Source: JABMNT01 sp048262255 (GTDB taxonomy: Bacteria > Pseudomonadota > Alphaproteobacteria > Rhodospirillales > Casp-alpha2). From it: a stretch of DNA of 64,000 nucleotides. The DNA is taken from the NCBI GenBank assembly GCA_048262255.1, contig JBLXFH010000005.1, positions 1-64,000 on the forward strand. Reading direction: 5' to 3'. Under the pieces are notes generated by a model. That model saw nothing but the letters and a program-made list of their open reading frames with translations, was not told the DNA's origin and did no database searches. Shown piece by piece: positions 49,027 to 57,449 of this stretch. The first letter of the stretch is position 1; each line of letters begins with the position of its first letter. The translations under genes were made by a program, and so were the position numbers.

Positions 49027-49560
49027 TCAGGAATCCACCAAAAATGTATCCAGCCAGCTCAAACGACTTTCCAGTTCGATCATTTCCCGGTCCAGCCAGT
49101 CAACCAGATGGCCTTGTTCCTGCGCATAATGATTGCGCAAATCGGCAAGACGCGCCAACTGGGTTTCCGTGCGTTCTCTGAGCAAATCTCTTTGATTGCA
49201 TTGTTCGGCGTCATCCAGCAAATGCAGATAACGGAACTTAAGCGCCTCGATCAGCTTGTTGTGATCGGAATCATTTGCCCGGATATTGGCTGTCAACAAG
49301 GCGCGCAATTCTGTACGCCCCTCATCGGTAATCTGAAGAACGGCGTCAGTGTCTTTGCGGTCGGAAGCGATCACAAGTCCTTCGTATTTCAGCAATTCAA
49401 TGGACGTCCCCAGAACATCCAGCGAAGGCCCCTGAACGCGATCAATGAAATGCCGAACGGCCATGGCCAAGTCGCCATAGGAACAGTCACCGCCTGCCAA
49501 CAGGCCGAGCGCACAAAAGCGCACTGTTTCTTTTGGGGTTAAGGTGTTGTCAGCGTACAT
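49027..49560 (-). CDS. PadR-like winged-helix protein
   Basis: The 177-residue product begins with a helix-turn-helix (LTPKETVRFCALGLLAGGDC, YGDLAMAVRHFIDRVQGPSL and DVLGTSIELLKYEGLVI) and a C-terminal coiled coil (ETQLARLADLRNHYAQEQGH and LDREMIELESRLSWLD), the PadR plan. It could be a repressor, or a conserved regulator of unknown range. Upstream is a Fur-like box (49582-49596). It is probably transcribed after hemA or from its own promoter; a TATAAG-type -10 lies at 49599-49604. Confidence 0.75.
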   Translation of the reverse strand: MYADNTLTPKETVRFCALGLLAGGDCSYGDLAMAVRHFIDRVQGPSLDVLGTSIELLKYEGLVIASDRKDTDAVLQITDEGRTELRALLTANIRANDSDHNKLIEALKFRYLHLLDDAEQCNQRDLLRERTETQLARLADLRNHYAQEQGHLVDWLDREMIELESRLSWLDTFLVDS

Positions 49561-49581
49561 ACTGGATCTTTCGAAGCAAAC

Positions 49582-49596
49582 TGCTAATCATTCTCA
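49582..49596 (-). promoter_or_regulatory. Fur-like iron box before the PadR-like gene
   Basis: On the minus strand TGAGAATGATTAGCA matches the 7-1-7 Fur consensus TGATAATnATTATCA at 12 of 14 positions. It lies 22 bases before the start codon, between hemA and the regulator, at the likely transcription start. Iron control of this regulator, and through it heme synthesis, is inferred. Confidence 0.5.
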
Positions 49597-49616
49597 TTCT
49601 TATAAAGCAAATGAGT

Positions 49617-50828
49617 TCAAGCTGCCAGTTTTAATCCTAAGCGTGCCCAAATATCTTTCATGGCAACCAGAAGGTGATCCATATCTGTGTCGCTATGCAG
49701 GGGGCTTGGGGTAAAGCGCAGGCGTTCGGTCCCGCGTTCAACCGTCGGGTAATTGATCGGTTGAACATATATGCCATGCTCATCAAGCAGCATATCACTG
49801 GCGCGTTTGCACAGCGTTGCATCACCTACTAGCACAGGCACGATATGGCTGACCGATGGCATGACCGGAATACCGGCTTCACGTAATCGGTTTTTGAGGG
49901 TCTGTGCCCGTTCCTGATGCCGCTCACGGATTTCATTGTGGGTCTTCAGGTAGGCAACACTGGCCTGCGCCGCTGCGGCAATGGCTGGGGGCAGGGAGGT
50001 TGAAAAGATGAAGCCATTGCCATAACTGCGGATGAAATCACAGAGGGCAGCCGAACCGGCGATATAACCACCGACCACACCAAAGGCTTTCGCCAGTGTT
50101 CCCTGAATGATTGTCGGTCGGTGCATTTGCCCTTCGCGCTCACAAACGCCACCACCGCGATGCCCGTAAAGACCGACCGCATGCACTTCGTCAATAAACG
50201 TCATCGCGCCGTATTTGTCGGCCAGATCGCAAATTTCCTTGATCGGTGCAATGTCTCCATCCATGGAATAAAGGGATTCAAAGGCGATCAATTTGGGCCG
50301 GTCCAGCGGATAAGCCTGAAGCTTTTTCTCGAGATCAACCAGGTCGTTATGGGCAAATATCTTTTTCTCGCATTTGCCGTGACGAATACCTTCAATCATC
50401 GAGTTGTGGTTGAGGGCATCGGAAAGGATTACCAGATTGGGTATTGTCTCACCCAGCGTGGCAAGCGCCGTCATATTTGCCATCCAGCCCGATCCCAGTA
50501 ACAAAGCGGCTTCGCGGTTATGAAGGTCGGCCAGTTCCTGTTCGAGCAGGACATGGGCATGGTTGGTGCCGGCAATGTTGCGTGTACCGCCAGCGCCAGC
50601 GCCACATTTATCGGCGGCCTCATGCAGGGCATTCAGAACAACCGGGTTCTGGCCCTGGCACAGGTAATCGTTGGAACACCAGACCGTGACTTCACGCACC
50701 CCGTTTTCCGTGTGATTGATGGCTGCGGGAAACTGACCGGCACGGCGTTCCAGATCGGCAAAGACCCGATAACGGCCCTCCTTACGGAGATCATCAATGC
50801 GCTCAGCGAAAAAATCTTCATAATCCAC
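49617..50828 (-). CDS. hemA: 5-aminolevulinate synthase
   Basis: The 403-residue PLP enzyme begins MDYEDFFAERIDDLRKEGRY and has the glycine-loop region GAGAGGTRNIAGTNHAHVLL, IDEVHAVGLYGHRGGGV and PLP Lys247 in QGTLAKAFGVVGG, the alpha-oxoamine synthase signature. It condenses glycine and succinyl-CoA, the first step of heme synthesis in Alphaproteobacteria. It follows the aminotransferase (gap 35 bases) on the minus strand. A PadR-like gene with a Fur-like box lies downstream. Confidence 0.95.
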   Translation of the reverse strand: MDYEDFFAERIDDLRKEGRYRVFADLERRAGQFPAAINHTENGVREVTVWCSNDYLCQGQNPVVLNALHEAADKCGAGAGGTRNIAGTNHAHVLLEQELADLHNREAALLLGSGWMANMTALATLGETIPNLVILSDALNHNSMIEGIRHGKCEKKIFAHNDLVDLEKKLQAYPLDRPKLIAFESLYSMDGDIAPIKEICDLADKYGAMTFIDEVHAVGLYGHRGGGVCEREGQMHRPTIIQGTLAKAFGVVGGYIAGSAALCDFIRSYGNGFIFSTSLPPAIAAAAQASVAYLKTHNEIRERHQERAQTLKNRLREAGIPVMPSVSHIVPVLVGDATLCKRASDMLLDEHGIYVQPINYPTVERGTERLRFTPSPLHSDTDMDHLLVAMKDIWARLGLKLAA

Positions 50829-50863
50829 GATGTCGGCTCCTGTACCGGTTCGGGTCTTTCATA

Positions 50864-52249
50864 TTAGTCCTGCAGACCCTCTGCCTTGACCCAAGTCAAG
50901 GTTTCGTCCAGTCCTTTTGAAAAACTACTGATCATCTCTTCGATCTCATTCTCATTGATAATCAGCGGTGGGCAGAATGCGATTGTATCACCGACAGCCC
51001 GAATGATCAGCCCATTTTCCAATGTTTTTGACTGGCAGGTCGCACCAATCGCCAATTTTGGATCAAAAGACTCTTTGGTTTTTTTGTTTTTGACCAGCTC
51101 AACACCGGCAACCAACCCAACGCCCCGCACTTCTCCAACCAAAGGGTGATCGGCAAAGGCTCTAAGGCCATTCTGCAAAGTGGGTGATACAGCTTGAACA
51201 TGGCCGATGATATTTCGCTCTTCGTAAATATTAAGGGTTTCCAGGGCGACTGCAGCGGAAACAGGGTGCCCGGCATAAGTGCCGCCATGGCCAAACAGGC
51301 CCAGTTTTTCACTTTGCCCAACCATCGCCTGATAGATTTTCTCGTTAATCAGCAATGCCGATATGGGAAGATAGGCAGATGACAGGGCTTTTGCCATGGT
51401 GATCATATCGGGTTTCATGTCGAAGGTGGTCGTCCCCCACATATTCCCGGTCCGGCCAAACCCGCAAATAACTTCATCTGCCAGCAGCAGAATATCGTGC
51501 TTTTTAAGAATTTTCTGAATTTTCTCGAAATAGGTTTTCGGCGGCACGATCACCCCACCAGCACCCATAACCGGCTCGGCAAAGAAGGCGGCAATGGTGT
51601 CTGCACCTTCGCGTTCAATGAGTTCTTCCAGATCAGATGCACAACGGCTGGCAAAGTCCTCTTCGCTCTCGCCTTCGTTGCCAAAGCGGTAATGGTGCGG
51701 GCAACTGGTGTGCATGATCCCGGCGATCGGCAGGTCAAAATCGCTATGCAGGTGCGGCAATCCGGTGAGGCTCGCGGAACAAACCGTAACACCGTGATAA
51801 CCTTTGATCCGGGATATGATCTTTTTCTTTTCCGGCTTGCCGATGGCGTTGTGATAATACCAGATCAGCTTGACCGCCAGATCGGTGGCTTCCGAGCCGG
51901 AATTGGCAAACAGTGCCTTTGACATGGGCACGGGGGCCATCTTGACTAGCCGTTCGGCCAGATCGATGGTGACGTCCGGCGTGCGTCCAGCAAAACCATG
52001 ATAATAAGGCAATCGCTTGAATTCGCGCATGGCGGCATCGATCAGGCGCTGTTCATTAAAGCCCAGCGACGTGCACCAAAGCCCGGCCAGCCCTTCAATA
52101 TAGGAATTGCCATTATCATCAAAAACCCGGATGCCTGAGCCGCGCTCAATAATATGCGGGCCGTTTTCCTCATGTTTTTTCAGATTTGTATAGCCGTGGA
52201 CATGGTAGGCAATATCACGGGCAGCGGCGGAATTAGCACGGGGATCCAT
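50864..52249 (-). CDS. Class III aminotransferase (omega-amino acid type)
   Basis: The ATG at 52249, with GAGGGAAACC upstream, gives 461 residues. It has FANSGSEATDLAVKLIWYYH, the aspartate in LLLADEVICGFGRTGNMWGT and PLP Lys287 (MAKALSSAYLPISALL), the class III fingerprint. The family includes beta-alanine/omega-amino acid:pyruvate and putrescine transaminases; the KLIWYYHNAIGKPEKKKIIS region and length suggest the former or a taurine-type enzyme, but the donor cannot be fixed. A 7-1-7 inverted repeat lies 67 bases upstream of the start. Confidence 0.9.
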   Translation of the reverse strand: MDPRANSAAARDIAYHVHGYTNLKKHEENGPHIIERGSGIRVFDDNGNSYIEGLAGLWCTSLGFNEQRLIDAAMREFKRLPYYHGFAGRTPDVTIDLAERLVKMAPVPMSKALFANSGSEATDLAVKLIWYYHNAIGKPEKKKIISRIKGYHGVTVCSASLTGLPHLHSDFDLPIAGIMHTSCPHHYRFGNEGESEEDFASRCASDLEELIEREGADTIAAFFAEPVMGAGGVIVPPKTYFEKIQKILKKHDILLLADEVICGFGRTGNMWGTTTFDMKPDMITMAKALSSAYLPISALLINEKIYQAMVGQSEKLGLFGHGGTYAGHPVSAAVALETLNIYEERNIIGHVQAVSPTLQNGLRAFADHPLVGEVRGVGLVAGVELVKNKKTKESFDPKLAIGATCQSKTLENGLIIRAVGDTIAFCPPLIINENEIEEMISSFSKGLDETLTWVKAEGLQD

Positions 52250-52315
52250 GGTTTCCCTCAATAATAATGGGTTTTAAAGTAGCCTTGATACACCTTTAAA
52301 AAGCGGCGTCCAGTA

Positions 52316-52330
52316 TGGAATGACATTCCA
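52316..52330. promoter_or_regulatory. 7-1-7 inverted repeat upstream of the aminotransferase
   Basis: TGGAATGACATTCCA is an exact inverted repeat (TGGAATG/CATTCCA) with a one-base centre, 67 bases before the aminotransferase start. This has the shape of a dimeric repressor or activator site. The regulator is unknown. Confidence 0.55.
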
Positions 52331-52506
52331 TTTGATACGTGTCAATTATACACATGTTTGGCAGGAAGGGGTAAGGAACTTCATGCCCTGAATTCTCAAT
52401 ATTTGGCTTTCCGTGAATGATAAAAAGGGCTTGTTTCTGAGCGTTGATTGCACGGGGTCGTAATTGGCAACTTTTAAATGATGCTGGTGCCTATCTCAGG
52501 CAAGAT

Positions 52507-52558
52507 TTATCCCCATATTCCTTATTTCATGCATCAGTTATCCATAGAATTATCCACA
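52507..52558 (+). promoter_or_regulatory. Cluster of three DnaA-box-like sites
   Basis: TTATCCCCA (52507-52515), TTATCCATA (52538-52546) and the perfect box TTATCCACA (52550-52558) lie on one strand within 52 bases. The consensus is TTATNCACA. An AT-rich stretch follows 140-180 bases later. The cluster could be a DnaA-binding control or replication-related locus, not demonstrated as an origin. Confidence 0.55.
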
Positions 52559-52764
52559 AATTCACTCCATTACGGCTTTCGTTCTACCTGTCTTTTTGCG
52601 ACGAACATTTTCCAAATTGACGGAGGTGAGAGGGGGGCTTGTCTTCAGGTGTTGAGATTGTCGAAATTAATTTTGTAAGGATAACGGCGGTAAACACTTT
52701 TAAAGCTAATTAAATTTCGCTTTAATGATTTAAATTGTGTGAGATGTCGCTGATGATAAGCACG

Positions 52765-52783
52765 CGGTTCATAAACCGTTTTT
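52765..52783 (+). terminator. Small hairpin with T-run
   Basis: cggtt (52765-52769) pairs with aaccg (52774-52778) around CATA and is followed by five T (52779-52783). On the plus strand this is a weak intrinsic terminator lying before the secreted-protein gene; it would end any transcript from the DnaA-box region. Confidence 0.4.
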
Positions 52784-52893
52784 AAAATCGCATTTCGCCC
52801 GGAACATATCCGATGCAATCCAAAAAGCGCCTTTCAGGCATTGGTGGATGTTCCTTAAAAAAACGAACAAGAAAAGAGGGATCGGAGATCGTT

Positions 52894-53232
52894 ATGTTTC
52901 ACTTTAAAAAATGGGTTATTATCGGTGCCGCTTTGTTCGTGGTCACACCTGCATATGCCGCAGAAAAAGTCCCGTATTCGGCTCTGACAAGAGACTATGA
53001 CGCGTGTCTGGCAACCGCATCAAGCCTGCAAAAATGGACATCGTCTTACTGTTTATGCATCTCTGTTGAATTGCGTAACACACTGACTTTCAAAGAATAT
53101 TTATTGCTGTCTTCGGAAGTTCTTGGCGCCATTGGTGATGATGGCAAAGTTGACCGCCAAAAAGTCCTGACCATGGAAACCGTCAAGAAAATCAGCTCCG
53201 AATGCCAGAAAGAAATCGCTTCTGAAATGTAG
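52894..53232 (+). CDS. Small secreted protein with four cysteines
   Basis: The ATG at 52894, after CGGAGA, gives 112 residues; an in-frame start at 52813 adds 27 residues before the signal peptide and is less likely. The signal peptide (MFHFKKWVIIGAALFVVTPA YAAE) is followed by a mature part of about 90 residues with Cys in YDACLATA, two in SYCLCISVEL and one in SSECQKEIAS, enough for two disulfides. No family was recognised; a periplasmic role is inferred. It is convergent with an ABC permease gene. Confidence 0.7.
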   Translation: MFHFKKWVIIGAALFVVTPAYAAEKVPYSALTRDYDACLATASSLQKWTSSYCLCISVELRNTLTFKEYLLLSSEVLGAIGDDGKVDRQKVLTMETVKKISSECQKEIASEM

Positions 53233-53263
53233 AAGCGCCTGCTGTGTTGGGCGTTACTTGATT

Positions 53264-54172
53264 TCATCGCTTCTGCGCTTTCGGGTCCAGCGCGTCGCGC
53301 AGGCCATCACCTAAAAAATTAAAGGCGATAACGGTCAGGAAAATCAGGGCTCCAGGGTAGAAGGCCAGCAATGGCGCTTCCCAGATCAGCTCCTGAGCAT
53401 TGGTTAGCAAATTTCCCCAACTGGCGATGGGCGGCTGAATGCCGAGGCCCAGAAAGCTGAGCACTGATTCCAGAAGGATGATATTGCCGGTTGAGAGTGT
53501 GGTCGCGACGATAATCGAGGCCGACAGGTTGGGCAGAAGGTGGACTCGCATTATGCGCGCCGACGTAGCGCCTTGAGCCCGCGCCGCCTTGACGAAATCG
53601 CGGTTTCGTAAGGCCAGCGTTTCGGCCCGCACCAGACGCGCGACTGTGGTCCAGCCGGCCAGCGCAACGATAATCGCTATGCGGTATAGGCTGGCATTCT
53701 CCGAGCCGGTGATGGCGTCTGGCAGACCGAGCTTGGATAAATCAAGCGCCGCGAGGACAATCAGCAAAGGCAACAAGGGCAGCGATATTATGCCGTCGGT
53801 GAAGCGCATCAGGATGGCGTCCAGGCGGCCGCCAAAATAACCGGCGAGCAAACCGAGCAGGGTGCCGATGGCCGATGCGAATACGGCAGCGGTCAGACCG
53901 ACAAATAACGAAACCCGCCCGCCTTCCATCAAACGGGCCAGCAGATCACGGCCCAATTCATCCGTACCCAGAGGGTGCAGGGAGGTCGCAGGCTGGAACC
54001 GGTTAAAAAGATCAACGGTCTCCCCATCCAGATTGAACAACGCGAGCCACAACGGAGCGCCGCCGGATAAACCGGCCAGTAAAAGCAGAAGAAGGCCACC
54101 CAGCACGGCCAGACGATGCGTACAAAAGCGTTGCCAGACAAGCCGCCAGGGAGTAGCGGAGGCGGCGATCAT
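53264..54172 (-). CDS. ABC transporter permease, OppC/DppC type
   Basis: The 302-residue protein has an N-terminal OppC_N-type helix and the BPD_transp_1 domain with about six membrane segments. The permease motif reads AARAQGATSARIMRVHLLPN. The ending FNFLGDGLRDALDPKAQKR is typical of DppC/OppC. It imports peptides or similar solutes with the OppB-type partner upstream, whose stop codon overlaps by 4 bases (ATGA). No ATP-binding subunit follows in the window. Confidence 0.9.
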   Translation of the reverse strand: MIAASATPWRLVWQRFCTHRLAVLGGLLLLLLAGLSGGAPLWLALFNLDGETVDLFNRFQPATSLHPLGTDELGRDLLARLMEGGRVSLFVGLTAAVFASAIGTLLGLLAGYFGGRLDAILMRFTDGIISLPLLPLLIVLAALDLSKLGLPDAITGSENASLYRIAIIVALAGWTTVARLVRAETLALRNRDFVKAARAQGATSARIMRVHLLPNLSASIIVATTLSTGNIILLESVLSFLGLGIQPPIASWGNLLTNAQELIWEAPLLAFYPGALIFLTVIAFNFLGDGLRDALDPKAQKR

Positions 54173-55137
54173 TGCTCGGACTCCGTAAAATGCAGCCGTG
54201 GGTCAAGCCAGATGTAGGCGGCATCGGCCATGAAGTTGCCGAACAGGGTGAGGCCGGTGGCAAACAGCAGGGTGACAAGCGCCAGATTGTAGTCGTTGCC
54301 CATTATGGAATCGAAAATCAGCTTACCCATGCCCGGATAGGCGAAAATGGTTTCCGTTACCAGTGCACCGGAAAACAGATAACCGAAATCCAGCGCGATG
54401 ACGGTGACCACCGGGATCAGCGCGTTGCGCAGGGCATGGCGGGTGATGACCTGGACCTCGCTCAGGCCTTTGGCACGGGCCGTCTTGATATAGTCGTGGC
54501 GCAGGGTCTCTATCATTGAGGCCCGCATATACCGCGTGTGACCGCCAATACTGGCGATGGTCAGGCTGGCGATGGGTAAAACGAGATATTTGGCACTTTC
54601 CCAGATGCCGCTGGCGCCGGACGCTGCCGCCGTGCCGCCCGCTGGCAGAATGCCAAAGATCACCGCGAACAGGGCGATCAGGAGCAGGCCAAGCCAGAAG
54701 GGGGGAACGGAAATACCAGCAAAGACAAACAGGTTGATGCCATAATCGAGACCCGAATAGGGCCGCGCCGCTGCGATGATGCCAAGTGGCAGAGCGATCA
54801 CCAGAGCAAACACGAAACTTAATCCGAGCAATAGGGCCGTATTACCCAGGGCTGGCCAGATCACGTCAAAAACCGGCCGGGCGAACATGCGCGAAAAGCC
54901 GAAATCACCGGTCAATGCGCCTTGCAGCCAGTGCCAGTAACGCTCGATAATGGGGGTGTCGAGACCATACAGCGCACGCAGGCGGGCGGCATCCTCTGGC
55001 GTGATGTTTGGGTCAGAAGTGATCATCAGATCAATGGGGTCGCCCGGCATCAGTCCGATCAACCCGTAGATGATAAAGGACATGACCAGGATCACGCCTA
55101 TGGACTGACAAAGCCGGCCGACGACAAATGCGGTCAT
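54169..55137 (-). CDS. ABC transporter permease, OppB/DppB type
   Basis: The ATG at 55137 gives 322 residues starting MTAFVVGRLCQSIGVILVMS, the family start; an upstream ATG at 55185 would overlap the binding-protein gene. Motifs: GLMPGDPIDLMITSDPNITP in the periplasmic loop and TARAKGLSEVQVITRHALRN, the permease EAA-type loop. It forms the channel with the OppC-type subunit for peptide-like solutes. It lies between the binding protein (26-base gap) and the second permease (4-base overlap). Confidence 0.9.
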   Translation of the reverse strand: MTAFVVGRLCQSIGVILVMSFIIYGLIGLMPGDPIDLMITSDPNITPEDAARLRALYGLDTPIIERYWHWLQGALTGDFGFSRMFARPVFDVIWPALGNTALLLGLSFVFALVIALPLGIIAAARPYSGLDYGINLFVFAGISVPPFWLGLLLIALFAVIFGILPAGGTAAASGASGIWESAKYLVLPIASLTIASIGGHTRYMRASMIETLRHDYIKTARAKGLSEVQVITRHALRNALIPVVTVIALDFGYLFSGALVTETIFAYPGMGKLIFDSIMGNDYNLALVTLLFATGLTLFGNFMADAAYIWLDPRLHFTESEQ

Positions 55138-55162
55138 GGGGCGTATCTGACGCTGTGATTGG

Positions 55163-56824
55163 TTATTGCGTGTACCAATTTTCAACCCAATAGGATGACG
55201 AATATTGATGGCCGGTGGGCTCGATGCCGTGTAGCCATTTCGGGATAATGAACGGGGTTGCGCGGAAATAGAGCGGGATCACAGGCAGTTCCTCGGCATA
55301 AATAAACTGGATGCGCCGCCACATCTCGCGGCGTTTCGACTTGTCTAATTCCGTTTCGATGCGTTCCAGCAGGTCATCCATTTCAGCGTTTTTAAAGCCG
55401 GGGTGGTTCTGGCCTGCATAGTTATTGTCGGCGGTGGGGATGCTGTCGGAATGCAGCGTCGTGCGCGGGATGTTTTCTGGCGACGATAGCCAAGCGTACA
55501 TGGCGAGCGCCTTGTAGCGGCGTTCGTTGAGTGTCTGGCCAAAGAACACGCGAGCCGGTTCGTTGTTGATTTTAATGTCAATTCCGGCGGCTTTCCACTG
55601 ACTTTGCAATACCTGCTCGACCAGTTCCCGGGTCCGGTTTCCGGCTGTGGTCATGATCTCAAGGGTCAGTTTTTCACCTTTTGTGTTGTGTCGGGTGCCC
55701 TGTTTGAGGACCGACCAACCTGCTTCATCCAGAAGCTTTGCAGCTTTATCCGGGTCATAGGCGTAGGTCGGTACATCTTCGGCATAAACCCAGTCCAGTG
55801 GATTGACGCTGGTATGGGCGACCGGCTGATGCCCGCCGAACAGGCGCTCAGAAATGGCCTTGCGGTCGATGGCATAAATCAGCGCTTTGCGCAGGCGGAT
55901 ATCCTGAAGCAGCGGATTGTCCAGATTAAGATCGATATGTTCATAAATCAGCCCGGGCTTGTAGATGACATTGTAGGCATCACCATGGCGCTTTTCGAAG
56001 GACAGGGCCTGGTCGATGGAAAGGCCTAGTTCACCAGCGATCATATCCAGACTGCCGGACAACAGATTGGCTTCCAGGGCGGCTGTGTTTTCAATAACGC
56101 GTATGACAATCTCGTTGAACTCGGGCCGTTTGCCGTACCAGGTCGGGTTGCGGGTCAGCACAAGGTGGGAGCCCGAAACCACTTCGGAAATCACATAGGG
56201 GCCAAAATACAGTCCCTTGTTTGTGCTGTCGGTATCATAGGCGGTTCGGATTTTGTATTTTTCCGGGTCCGAAAAATTCTCTTCATCGATATGGGCAGGC
56301 AGCAGGGTGAAGTCATTGATCGCGTAATAGTCAAACGTCAGCTTGTCAAAATGCAGGATGAAGGTCTTGTCGTCGATCACATCAATTTTATGGATGCTGC
56401 GATAAAGCTCTGAATTGCCAACGCCGGATTTCTCGTGCCGTCCCACTTTCCAGGTGAAAACCGCGTCTTTGGTCGATACAGGAACGCCATCGCCCCAGGT
56501 GGCTTCGGGCTGGATGGTATAGGTCAGGGCTATGCCCTGCTTGCCATCGGGGGCCGGTTCTTTTTTCGCAAGACCGTTCTCCAGGGTCGGGAGCTGCGTA
56601 CAGAGCATGCAAACCAGCTTCCAGTCCTTGTCATAGACCGTGAAACGCCGGGCGGTCATGCCATGAATATAGGACTGGGCCAGCGAGGAGCTGATATTGG
56701 GGTGCATGGTCGGAGGAAACTGGGTGACGCCGATGACCAGTTTGTCTTTGGCGGCGAGGGCCGCCGGGCCCATCAGACAGGACAGGGTTATAAAACTATA
56801 AATCAGGGCCTTGATCAGGAGCAT
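55163..56824 (-). CDS. ABC transporter substrate-binding protein, SBP_bac_5 family
   Basis: The ATG at 56824, with TAGGA upstream, gives 553 residues with a signal peptide (MLLIKALIYSFITLSCLMGP AALA). The mature part has the family segments KLVIGVTQFPPTMHPNISSS, DIRLRKALIYAIDRKAISER and LDEAGWSVLKQG, with GRHEKSGVGNSELYRSIHKI. Members bind oligopeptides, dipeptides or other oligomeric solutes in the periplasm. It is first of a three-gene operon with both permeases. No lipobox was seen. Confidence 0.9.
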   Translation of the reverse strand: MLLIKALIYSFITLSCLMGPAALAAKDKLVIGVTQFPPTMHPNISSSLAQSYIHGMTARRFTVYDKDWKLVCMLCTQLPTLENGLAKKEPAPDGKQGIALTYTIQPEATWGDGVPVSTKDAVFTWKVGRHEKSGVGNSELYRSIHKIDVIDDKTFILHFDKLTFDYYAINDFTLLPAHIDEENFSDPEKYKIRTAYDTDSTNKGLYFGPYVISEVVSGSHLVLTRNPTWYGKRPEFNEIVIRVIENTAALEANLLSGSLDMIAGELGLSIDQALSFEKRHGDAYNVIYKPGLIYEHIDLNLDNPLLQDIRLRKALIYAIDRKAISERLFGGHQPVAHTSVNPLDWVYAEDVPTYAYDPDKAAKLLDEAGWSVLKQGTRHNTKGEKLTLEIMTTAGNRTRELVEQVLQSQWKAAGIDIKINNEPARVFFGQTLNERRYKALAMYAWLSSPENIPRTTLHSDSIPTADNNYAGQNHPGFKNAEMDDLLERIETELDKSKRREMWRRIQFIYAEELPVIPLYFRATPFIIPKWLHGIEPTGHQYSSSYWVENWYTQ

Positions 56825-56907
56825 ATCCAATTCCTATCCGGATGTCTTGTGCGGTTTCTTTAAATTGGTGGCAACAATTGTGTGTTCCATCCTTCATCCG
56901 GTTTGGA

Positions 56908-57390
56908 TTATGGCCGTTTTGTGTTCGTCGCGCCCTCGACGGCTTTGTCGATATCAAAACCGAAGTCTTTTGGGTTCAGCTTGAGGCGGGAGCAGAGTGA
57001 AATGATCTCGATCTGGTCGGCGATGTTTTTCTCGCTATCGGCCTCGCAGATGGCGATGCAGATGCGGATCATTAAGGCTCCGTCTTCCGGGCTTTGGGCA
57101 ACACGCTCCATAGCGAGGAAAGCCGTCTCGTGGCCCGTTGCCGGATGTTCGAGAATGAGGTCCGTAAATTCATTAAAAATATCAATCCCTTCGTGAGGAT
57201 CAAAAACAGTCAGTTTTTTCAACGATTGCAGAATTTGATCGACGCGGACCCGTTCGGCAAAAGAGACTTCACCATCGGCTGTCGCAACCATGGCACAAGC
57301 CCCCATTACGCCTTCAAGAAAGGGTCTGTTTTTCTGTCGTTCCATATGGGACAGATAGTTGCGTTTCAGGTTCTCGAGAAAACCACTCAT
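56908..57390 (-). CDS. TerB-like protein
   Basis: The ATG at 57390 follows GGAGAGTCTCAC and gives 160 residues. The helical TerB-type domain shows FLEGVMGACAMVATADGEVS, FAERVRVDQILQSLKKLTVF and IADQIEIISLCSRLKLNPKD. TerB-like proteins are linked to tellurite resistance or membrane-associated stress complexes; here, as a single gene without terZABCDE neighbours, the role is unknown. It lies 59 bases after pyrE on the same strand. Confidence 0.8.
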   Translation of the reverse strand: MSGFLENLKRNYLSHMERQKNRPFLEGVMGACAMVATADGEVSFAERVRVDQILQSLKKLTVFDPHEGIDIFNEFTDLILEHPATGHETAFLAMERVAQSPEDGALMIRICIAICEADSEKNIADQIEIISLCSRLKLNPKDFGFDIDKAVEGATNTKRP

Positions 57391-57449
57391 GTGAGACTCT
57401 CCGTTGGAGGTTGTCGTCATTTATCATGTGGGCACATAGTATTTGATAT

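Larger units (their letters stand above)
52250..52893. other. 644-base intergenic region between aminotransferase and secreted protein genes
   Basis: Contains a 7-1-7 inverted repeat (52316-52330), three DnaA-box-like sites (52507-52558), an AT-rich stretch (52700-52738) and a hairpin with T-run (52765-52783). No convincing gene was found; a short frame at 52478-52678 overlaps the boxes and lacks a ribosome site. Confidence 0.6.

Noticed and set aside
52478..52678. 66-codon frame in the DnaA-box region
   Set aside because: It covers the DnaA-box cluster, has no ribosome site and no family pattern.
52507..52740. Calling this region the chromosomal origin
   Set aside because: Three boxes and AT-richness are suggestive, but the neighbouring genes are not those usually found by alphaproteobacterial oriC, and no skew data can be computed here.
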